DNA of 64,000 nt from an uncultured Ardenticatenia bacterium (lineage in GTDB: Bacteria > Chloroflexota > Anaerolineae > 4572-78 > NAK82), in the NCBI GenBank assembly GCA_937127125.1, contig CAKZLO010000035.1, positions 1-64,000 of the forward strand, in the 5' to 3' direction. A program made the translations under genes and the position numbers. Shown one piece after another: positions 55,523 to 62,251 of the stretch. Each line of letters opens with the position of its first letter. The first letter of the stretch is position 1. Below the pieces are notes generated by a model. It saw only the letters and a list, made by a program, of their open reading frames with translations, searched no databases and had not been told where the DNA came from.

Positions 55523-56536
55523 TTAAAACAGGGATTTGACCGCCTCTACCACACGTTCCACGCTAGGTACATAGTAATCCTCCATAACCGGCGCAAAGGG
55601 GGGTGGCGTGTCGGGTGCAGACACGCGCTTGATGGGCGCATCCAGCCAGTAGAAAGCTTCCTCCGCCACTATAGCAGCAATATCACTTGCCCATCCTCCA
55701 GTCAGATTATCCTCTTCTACAATCACCAGACGCCCTGTTTTACGCACGGACTCGAGAATGAGCTCCTTATCAAGAGGTACCAGCGTGCGCGGATCGATAA
55801 CCTCAGATTCAATACCTTCTTTCGCCAGACGCTCTGCAGCTTCCAATGCACGATACACGGTCAACAGCTTGCCAACGATGGTAACATCCCGTCCCTCACG
55901 GCGGATAACTCCCTTGCCCAGCGGGATCAGGTATTCCTCATCCGGTACCTCGCCCACCGCACTGATAGCTCCCTGCTCCTTACGTGGGCCCTTGCTCCCA
56001 TACAACAGCTTGTGCTCAAACACGATCACCGGATTGTCGTCGCGGATAGCACTCTTGAGCAATCCTTTGGCGTCGTAAGCAGTAGAAGGTGCGATGACCT
56101 TAAGCCCGGGCACATGGGTGAAAAAGGCCTCCAAACTTTGAGCATGCTGTGCACCACGTCGCGTCGCTCCAACGGGAGCGCGCATAACCAGCGGCACCTT
56201 CACAGTGCCACCTGACATATATGTCATCTTAGCTGCCTCGTTGACCAGCTGGTCCATCGCCAGAAATAAGAAGTCACCATACTGCACGTCCACGATGGGG
56301 CGCAGGCCACCGATGGCCGCGCCCACCGCTATCCCAGTAAAACCCAGCTCTGAGATAGGTGTATCCAGAATGCGTTCATGTCCGAATTCATCAGCAAGAC
56401 CCAAGGTGACAGTAAAGGCACCTCCCCAACCCCCTGGGATGCCAATGTCCTCGCCGATGCAAAAGACACGTGGGTCACGCCGCATTTCCTCACGAATCGC
56501 TTGACGCAATGCTTCCGCGATGGTCATTAACGCCAT
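55523..56536 (-). CDS. 2-oxoacid dehydrogenase E1 beta subunit (RuBisCO-like operon)
   Basis: 337 aa E1 beta of the PdhB/AcoB family. Blocks include GEDIGIPGGWGGAFTVTLGL, where the usual YGGAFG has become GGWGGAF, DTPISELGFTGIAVGAA, and IDPRTLVPLD. About 14 residues of insertion occur around GSKGPRKEQGAISAVGE relative to the other beta subunits here. It follows E1 alpha by 23 nt and precedes E2. It decarboxylates a 2-oxoacid together with E1 alpha; identity of the substrate is unknown. Confidence 0.92.
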   Translation of the reverse strand: MALMTIAEALRQAIREEMRRDPRVFCIGEDIGIPGGWGGAFTVTLGLADEFGHERILDTPISELGFTGIAVGAAIGGLRPIVDVQYGDFLFLAMDQLVNEAAKMTYMSGGTVKVPLVMRAPVGATRRGAQHAQSLEAFFTHVPGLKVIAPSTAYDAKGLLKSAIRDDNPVIVFEHKLLYGSKGPRKEQGAISAVGEVPDEEYLIPLGKGVIRREGRDVTIVGKLLTVYRALEAAERLAKEGIESEVIDPRTLVPLDKELILESVRKTGRLVIVEEDNLTGGWASDIAAIVAEEAFYWLDAPIKRVSAPDTPPPFAPVMEDYYVPSVERVVEAVKSLF

Positions 56537-56559
56537 GGTGCTATTACCTCTCCAGATAC

Positions 56560-57525
56560 TTATGCTTCATAGAAAACGTGTTTCAAAGTATCAGTCGGTT
56601 CTGGCAAGGGACTGTTCTCAGCAAAAGCGACAGCGTCATCGATCGCAGCTTCCACCTCGCGTTCTATGCTAGCTAACAGTTCCTCATTGGCCAGACCTAA
56701 TGCTTGGAGGCGTCGCGCTGTATTGGGAATGGGATCGCGCGCCTGCCATTCAGCCTCCTCTTCCTTACTACGATACGTGCGCGGATCGCTGCGCGAATGT
56801 CCCACCAGTCGGTAAGTCTTACATTCAACCAAGGTCGGCCCCTCTCCCCTCCTAGCACGTGTAATTGCTTCTCCAGCCACTTGATAGACTGCCTCCACGT
56901 CCATGCCATCCACAACCACGCCCGGCATGCCATATGCTTGGGCGCGATCCGCTATATTCGCAATCTTGAAGACTTTAGAGTAGTGTGTCGAGGCTCCGTA
57001 TAGATTGTTCTCACAAACGTACACAACCGGCAGGTTCCAAATGGCTGCCATATTCAGCCCTTCGTGGAAAGCCCCCTCGTTTGCCGCGCCGTCTCCAAAA
57101 AAAGCTACAGCAACCCGATCCGTGCCCAGTCGCTTAGCTGCTAATGCCAAACCGGCAGCGATAGGGATGTTAGCACCTACAATGGCAATGGCAGGCAACA
57201 TGCCTACACTCATGTCACCAACATGCATCGAACCTCCCTTTCCCTTGCAGCAACCTGTCGCTTTGGCGTGCAGCTCGGCCATAATGGAACGCAAGGACAC
57301 CCCCTTAGCAATCGCATGTCCGTGCGGCCGATGGGTACTTACTACATAGTCATCCCGACGCAAATGTGCACATACACCGACCGCAACAGCTTCCTGACCG
57401 ATGTAAAGGTGTAGTGTGGAGGGGATGCGTCCTTGCATGAAAAGATAATTGCAACGTTCTTCGAAACGACGGATCGTCAGCATTGTACGGTACATATCTA
57501 ATAGGGGTATTTGCGCTTCCGACAT
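56560..57525 (-). CDS. 2-oxoacid dehydrogenase E1 alpha subunit (RuBisCO-like operon)
   Basis: 321 aa from the ATG at 57525, which has GAGAGGA 6 nt upstream. Blocks: THRPHGHAIAKGV, GKGGSMHVGDM, and a ThDP motif FFGDGAANEGAFHEGLN to CENNLYG. It is the second enzyme cluster gene after the RuBisCO-like gene; a perfect 15-bp hairpin lies between them. Confidence 0.92.
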   Translation of the reverse strand: MSEAQIPLLDMYRTMLTIRRFEERCNYLFMQGRIPSTLHLYIGQEAVAVGVCAHLRRDDYVVSTHRPHGHAIAKGVSLRSIMAELHAKATGCCKGKGGSMHVGDMSVGMLPAIAIVGANIPIAAGLALAAKRLGTDRVAVAFFGDGAANEGAFHEGLNMAAIWNLPVVYVCENNLYGASTHYSKVFKIANIADRAQAYGMPGVVVDGMDVEAVYQVAGEAITRARRGEGPTLVECKTYRLVGHSRSDPRTYRSKEEEAEWQARDPIPNTARRLQALGLANEELLASIEREVEAAIDDAVAFAENSPLPEPTDTLKHVFYEA

Positions 57526-57553
57526 CATCAATCCTCTCGTATACAATACTCTA

Positions 57554-57592
57554 CTGGATTAGGGGGAAAGGAAGGGCTTCCCCCTAATCCAG
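57554..57592. other. Perfect 15-bp hairpin between the RuBisCO-like gene and E1 alpha
   Basis: CTGGATTAGGGGGAA pairs perfectly with TTCCCCCTAATCCAG across a 9-nt loop. No T-run follows in the operon direction (minus), so it is likely not a full terminator. It could protect mRNA ends after processing or lower expression of the E1/E2 genes. Confidence 0.7.
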
Positions 57593-57605
57593 TGGGAAAA
57601 TAAAA

Positions 57606-58952
57606 TTAGAGGTTCTTAGGTGCGAAGTGGGGATGGAAGTTCGCGTCGCGATAACCCCACGGACTCATCGGGCGCTGGCGGATGCCCCATAGCTGAGCCG
57701 CTGCGCCGAATTCTGGATATTTCAGGGCGGCTTCTTGGAGGGACATTCCTGCAAGCACAGCGGCAAATGCCTGCCGCCAGGCCATAGCTCCGGCTTTGTA
57801 ACCCATTGGATGTCCCAACATACCGCCCCCCGCCGGAACGATGAAGTCGATACCGTGTTCCTGAATCAACACTTCGGCCAAGCCGGGATACATGCCTGCT
57901 GAAGGCATTGGCCACGTGCGCTTGATATGATAGAAAGGCGCTCGCAGTGTCTGGGAAGCGCGCATCTCTTCTTCGACCGAACATGTCTGTAAGCTAGACC
58001 ACAGCGAAGGCGTTAACATGAGGTCAGCACCTGCCAGTCGACACAGTTTGCACAAGGCTACCCAGCTGAATGTCTTGAGCATACCCAACATGTGAGAGGG
58101 ATGCAACATAACTGGCACGTTGATCTCGGGATCCTCGGTGATCTCCTTGAGCGTCGAGAGACCGGCAGAATATGCCAGCAGGAGACCGGTGGCCCCCATT
58201 TTGACGGCACGGCGCGCTTTCTGGTGCACCCGGTGTGCTTCATCCGTAATGCTAACCAGATAAATGTGCTTCTGACCCGTTTCTCGTTCCGCTTTCTCAA
58301 GAGCCTTGAGCACAGCTTCCAGGCGCCGATCGAACGGGCAGTTGTGCAACTCACTGCACATCTCATCATCCTTGCACATGTCCGCTCCACCCAATGCAGT
58401 CTGATAGACTTGGGCTGCGGTCTCCTCCGGGGTCATACCCATTTTAGGCTTAATTATCTGCAGACAGAGTGGCCGATCATAGACGCCCAATAGTTGCCGC
58501 ATGCCCTCGATGCCAAACTTCGGCCCCTGAAACTTAGCCGCAATGGGTTTAGGAATGTAGACATCTAGAAGCCGAACATGGTCGGCGAAAGCAAAGATGT
58601 TGCCCGAGATCGAGAGTAATAACATGGGCATGTTAACATTTGCATCCCATGCCGCTGTCGGAAACGCCAGCTGGACAACCGCTTTGCGCGTGCCCCGAGG
58701 TGCCGGCACCTCATAATAGCCCAACACTTTGCTCATCAGGCGCTCACGCACTTCAGGGGTTTCTTCCTTTACTTCCATCCAGCTGGCGGTTGATCCCTCA
58801 CGGGCGATCCGTTCCACCTGTTTCAAATGATCGACAAAATCCCAGTCAGGCTTGGAGTCCTCGATATAATAGGTACCCACAACAAAGCTACCTTCGTCCA
58901 AGCTTTCCCACATATAGTTGAACATATGAGGGTCATAAACTTCCTTCACCAT
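57606..58952 (-). CDS. RuBisCO-like protein (form IV), altered active site
   Basis: 448 aa with the RuBisCO large-chain fold. Retained: GNIF near 117, KPK (K168, K170), the metal-ligand block K194-D195-D196-E197 and GGGMLGHP near 375. Lost: the loop-6 Lys of GxVxGKLEG (here TPSLWSSLQTC, residues 314-324) and the Arg after the active-site His (LHPSH, H284). It cannot act as a CO2-fixing enzyme. Known relatives do enolisation or decarboxylation of sugar-acid or methylthio-sugar phosphates. It sits between a sugar isomerase and 2-oxoacid dehydrogenase genes; the substrate is unknown. Confidence 0.9.
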   Translation of the reverse strand: MVKEVYDPHMFNYMWESLDEGSFVVGTYYIEDSKPDWDFVDHLKQVERIAREGSTASWMEVKEETPEVRERLMSKVLGYYEVPAPRGTRKAVVQLAFPTAAWDANVNMPMLLLSISGNIFAFADHVRLLDVYIPKPIAAKFQGPKFGIEGMRQLLGVYDRPLCLQIIKPKMGMTPEETAAQVYQTALGGADMCKDDEMCSELHNCPFDRRLEAVLKALEKAERETGQKHIYLVSITDEAHRVHQKARRAVKMGATGLLLAYSAGLSTLKEITEDPEINVPVMLHPSHMLGMLKTFSWVALCKLCRLAGADLMLTPSLWSSLQTCSVEEEMRASQTLRAPFYHIKRTWPMPSAGMYPGLAEVLIQEHGIDFIVPAGGGMLGHPMGYKAGAMAWRQAFAAVLAGMSLQEAALKYPEFGAAAQLWGIRQRPMSPWGYRDANFHPHFAPKNL

Positions 58953-59006
58953 TTCGTACTTTGCTCCTTTCTTAAGAAATTTCCAAAATGATCCATTAAA
59001 ACATCC

Positions 59007-59990
59007 TTATCCCAACAGCGCCTCGCGGACCATAGCGGTAGCTTCCATGGCATCACCGGAAGCGATGACCTGCGCAATGCGCTCCCGCCCGATCCTATCC
59101 AGCAACCCGTGCAGACCATTGATCCAGCGAATGCTTTCTGTGGCTGCGCGAATACCATTCTCTCGGTAGGGGAAGATGTCCAGTGCATACCAGCCGGTAT
59201 ACCCGATACGATCAAGCCAGTAGAGCAGCTCTAACATTTCTACGGTGTGCACGGAGCCGACTGTCATGTCGTCATCCCACAATCGCCAGTTGTCATTGAA
59301 GTGCATATAGTAGAGACGGTCGCCGAAGTAATGTAGCAGTGCAGCGGACTCAGCTGCATCCTCATAGGCCATCAAGGTGTGCCCGACGTCGATCATCGCT
59401 CTGACGTTCGGCTTATTCACCCTCTGAATCAGCAACAAGGTTTTCCCCACTGTGCCAATGAAGCAGTGTGTGCGTGGTTCTTTGGGCTTGTACTCAATGA
59501 CCAAGTTCACTTTCGGAAGGTGCTCCGCGCACTCGATTGTACCTTCGATGATGCGATCCCAAGCAGCCAGGTAGTCAGCCTGAAATGGGTAGTCGTAACC
59601 GTCCTGGCCGAACCATAGGTCGACAACATCACAATCCAGCTGGTATGCCCATTCCATCGAGCGTTTCACTTCCTGGATTGCTTCACGCCGGACGCGCGCG
59701 TTGTTAGCAGAAAACGAACCCCACCCCCACTTCCCGGATGCCCATATATCGGGGGTGACGCAGCTAACGACAAGGCCAGCATCCCGGATATGACGCTGTA
59801 CCTGCGGCAAATTGTCATCATTGACATGCCACATACCGACAAGTTCGACGCCGGTCAAGCCTTCGACTTTGGTTGCCTCCTGAATCAACTCCTCTGTGCT
59901 CAGCCGCCTGCCGTAGCCAGAAAGCACATAGCGATCCGCACAGGCGTTGAACGTATTAATGTTGGCAGAGAAACGTAACGGTTGTGCCAT
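59007..59990 (-). CDS. Xylose-isomerase-like sugar isomerase/epimerase
   Basis: 327 aa from the ATG at 59990 (AGGAGGG 8 nt upstream). The TIM-barrel metal site is seen as E in VIEYKPKEPR, D in MIDVGHTLMA, H in MHFNDN and D in YALDIFPY, a set close to rhamnose isomerase/tagatose epimerase-type enzymes. It acts on a free sugar, not a phosphate, in those families. It begins directly after the GntR gene and is followed by the RuBisCO-like gene. Confidence 0.85.
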   Translation of the reverse strand: MAQPLRFSANINTFNACADRYVLSGYGRRLSTEELIQEATKVEGLTGVELVGMWHVNDDNLPQVQRHIRDAGLVVSCVTPDIWASGKWGWGSFSANNARVRREAIQEVKRSMEWAYQLDCDVVDLWFGQDGYDYPFQADYLAAWDRIIEGTIECAEHLPKVNLVIEYKPKEPRTHCFIGTVGKTLLLIQRVNKPNVRAMIDVGHTLMAYEDAAESAALLHYFGDRLYYMHFNDNWRLWDDDMTVGSVHTVEMLELLYWLDRIGYTGWYALDIFPYRENGIRAATESIRWINGLHGLLDRIGRERIAQVIASGDAMEATAMVREALLG

Positions 59991-59995
59991 CGAGA

Positions 59996-60778
59996 TCACC
60001 CTCCTAATCCATTTGCTGTACTTGAATGTCCTGTTCTAACTGGCATGGCACGGCTGAGAGTCACTCGCATATCATAACGATCGCCCCGCCACGTCGCTTC
60101 CAAATACTCGACTGGGATCCCAGTCACTGTGTAGGTGACGCGTTCCATATATAGTACCGGGATCTGCTCATGGGTCTCCAGAAGGCGCGCTTCATACGCC
60201 GTGATCATGCGCGCCCGCAATAAAGCCTGGGCCGTCCAAAGGCGCAACCCATAGCGTGTTTCCAATAAGCGAAACAGAGACATGGAGAGATCGTTCTCCT
60301 CAAGTCCAGGGCACAACGCTTGAGGGAGGTAGGCGGTCTGCAAGCTGAGCGGTTCACCATTCACAATGCGCAAACGGCACAGTTCATATACAGTGGCACC
60401 ATCCTCTATTTCGAGCGCATGGGCAATGTGTGAGGATGCCTGGAGCTGCTTCAGTGAGATCACACGGGTAACCAGTGACCAACCACGCTGCTGCATGTCC
60501 TCGGTCGTTGAGACCAACTGGGTTGCCTCTTGCTCGACGCGACGCACTGCCACAAAAGACCCCTTACCCTTCGCACGGTAAATCCAGCCGTCGCGTTCCA
60601 ACACATCGAGTGCGTGGCGAACCGTAGCACGGCTGATGCCGTGACGCTCCGCCAGCTCGTTCTCAGAGGGCAACCGATACAGGCCGGGTTCGCGCCGACG
60701 TTCGCTGATCTCGTGACGTAACAGGTCCGCGAGCTGCTGGTAATATGGTATGGGACTGCTCTTATCAATTAAGAACAC
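59996..60778 (-). CDS. GntR-family (HutC/UTRA) transcriptional regulator
   Basis: 260 aa, GTG start. N-terminal winged helix: PIPYYQQLADLLRHEI then SENELAERHGISRATVRHALDVL. The C-terminal UTRA effector-binding domain has VTYTVTGIPVEYLEATWRGDRYD. It is the first gene of the isomerase/RuBisCO-like/dehydrogenase operon and should bind a sugar or sugar phosphate. The promoter 100 nt upstream has a palindrome over its start site, giving an autoregulated repressor design. Confidence 0.93.
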   Translation of the reverse strand: MFLIDKSSPIPYYQQLADLLRHEISERRREPGLYRLPSENELAERHGISRATVRHALDVLERDGWIYRAKGKGSFVAVRRVEQEATQLVSTTEDMQQRGWSLVTRVISLKQLQASSHIAHALEIEDGATVYELCRLRIVNGEPLSLQTAYLPQALCPGLEENDLSMSLFRLLETRYGLRLWTAQALLRARMITAYEARLLETHEQIPVLYMERVTYTVTGIPVEYLEATWRGDRYDMRVTLSRAMPVRTGHSSTANGLGG

Positions 60779-60836
60779 AGCGTTACCTGCGGAGCGGACA
60801 AGAGAGAAACACGATCATAGTTCGAACTGGGAAACC

Positions 60837-60856
60837 TGTATACTTGTCTATACAAG
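60837..60856. promoter_or_regulatory. GntR-type operator over the transcription start
   Basis: Nested palindromes: TTGTCTATACAA at 60844-60855, of the TTGTNTANACAA type bound by HutC-group GntR proteins, and TGTATA...TATACA (60837-60854). The site lies just downstream of the -10 box of the GntR operon promoter. Confidence 0.7.
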
Positions 60857-60858
60857 AT

Positions 60859-60887
60859 ATTTTATCAGTCATTCGTCTCCCTGTCAA
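60859..60887 (-). promoter_or_regulatory. Promoter of the GntR/RuBisCO-like operon
   Basis: On the minus strand TTGACA (60887-60882), exactly 17 nt, TAAAAT (60864-60859). The start would be near 60852, within the operator palindrome. Confidence 0.7.
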
Positions 60888-60926
60888 GTCGGCGATCGAA
60901 CGTTTCACACTACAGGACAAAAACTA

Positions 60927-60939
60927 TTTTGTGACAAAA
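60927..60939. promoter_or_regulatory. Short palindrome TTTTGTGACAAAA upstream of the DUF438 gene
   Basis: A 13-bp perfect palindrome about 85 nt before the DUF438 start, in the divergent promoter region. It could bind a redox or Crp/Fnr-type regulator; no direct support. Confidence 0.3.
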
Positions 60940-61024
60940 GTTACCGAATCGCTCAGTAATATCTGATATGATTTTCACTGTCACGCATTCTAGATAGGAC
61001 ATGTCTGAAACGTCGGGGGGATGT

Positions 61025-62245
61025 ATGAGCGAGTATCTGAACAACTTATCATGGCGGCAGGATGCTCTTAAAGAGATAATTACCCAGATCGATCGCGGCA
61101 AGAGTGTCGAAGAGGTCAAAGACGAGTTTGCAGCACTGCTGGCTGAAGTTGAACCTGCGGAGATCGCCATTCTCGAGCAGGCGCTGATCGCAGAGGGTAT
61201 CCCGCCGGAAAGAATCAAACAGTTGTGCGACGTTCATGTAGCCATTTTTAAGGAGGCGCTGGACAAACACGCAACGCAAGCGCACGTCGCAAAGATCGAA
61301 GTGGTATCATCTGCCGAATCCTTCATTGCCCAAATGAAACAGGAGAATGCAACAGCGGATCAGATACTGACAGAACTGGAAGCGGCAATTCAAACAGGCC
61401 AGTGGCACGAAGCACGTCAACTGCTCCACGCATTACGTGCGCACGAGGCACACTACGTGCGCAAAGAGAACGTCCTTTTTCCCTATCTAGAGAAGCATGG
61501 TTTTAGCGGGCCGTCCACGGTCATGTGGGCTATCCACGACGACATACGTGCGGAGTGGAAACAGTTAGACATGCTTCTCAATGACCATCCGGATACAAGA
61601 CAAGTTTGGGAAACATTCCAAAAGCTCACACAAGCTATGCGTCAGATGTTCTACAAAGAAGAGAATATCCTCTTCCCAACCGCACTGCAAATGCTGTCAC
61701 CGCAAGAGTGGGCAGCGATGACAAAAGGCGAGGATGTAACATACTCTGAAGGTTTTGCTCCCTCAGGGGTAAAAGAGCCCACACTTTCACTTCAGGAAGC
61801 TTCTGAGGCAGCTGCCAATCTCATCCCCTTAAGGATTGGGGCGCTCACGGCCGAGCAGATCAGCCTTCTGCTGACACATTTGCCCGTGGATGTGACTTAT
61901 GTGGACGAGCACGACGTAGTACGTTTCTACTCAGCGACGCACGAACGCATTTTCGCTCGAGATCCTGCCATCATTGGACGTAAAGTTCAACATTGCCACC
62001 CTCCTGCAAGCGTACACCGCGTTCAACAGATTTTGGACGACTTCCGCAGCGGCCGGCGCAATGTGGCTGAATTCTGGATTCAGATGGGACAGTCACCGGA
62101 AAAAGATAGCCGCTTCATCCACATCCGCTACTTCGCCATAAGGGACACACAGGGTGCTTATCGAGGCACTCTGGAGGTGACCCAGGACGTCACCGCTATC
62201 CGAAGACTGGAGGGCGAAAAACGCCTTCTGGATGACGGCGGGTAA
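61025..62245 (+). CDS. DUF438-hemerythrin-PAS protein
   Basis: 406 aa from the ATG at 61025 (GGGG upstream). Residues 1-90 match DUF438 (LKEIITQIDRGKSVEEVKDEF; LIAEGIPPERIKQLCDVHV). A hemerythrin-like di-iron domain follows (about 120-230: HALRAHEAHYVRKENVLFPYL and YKEENILFP). The C-terminal PAS domain has VTYVDEHDVVRFYS and GRKVQHCHPPASVHRV. Such proteins are proposed O2/NO or metal sensors. It converges on a hybrid histidine kinase with 6 nt between stops. Confidence 0.9.
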   Translation: MSEYLNNLSWRQDALKEIITQIDRGKSVEEVKDEFAALLAEVEPAEIAILEQALIAEGIPPERIKQLCDVHVAIFKEALDKHATQAHVAKIEVVSSAESFIAQMKQENATADQILTELEAAIQTGQWHEARQLLHALRAHEAHYVRKENVLFPYLEKHGFSGPSTVMWAIHDDIRAEWKQLDMLLNDHPDTRQVWETFQKLTQAMRQMFYKEENILFPTALQMLSPQEWAAMTKGEDVTYSEGFAPSGVKEPTLSLQEASEAAANLIPLRIGALTAEQISLLLTHLPVDVTYVDEHDVVRFYSATHERIFARDPAIIGRKVQHCHPPASVHRVQQILDDFRSGRRNVAEFWIQMGQSPEKDSRFIHIRYFAIRDTQGAYRGTLEVTQDVTAIRRLEGEKRLLDDGG

Positions 62246-62251
62246 ACCGTC

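Noticed and set aside
57606-58952. Functional CO2-fixing RuBisCO
   Set aside because: The loop-6 Lys and an active-site Arg are missing, and no phosphoribulokinase or small subunit is present.
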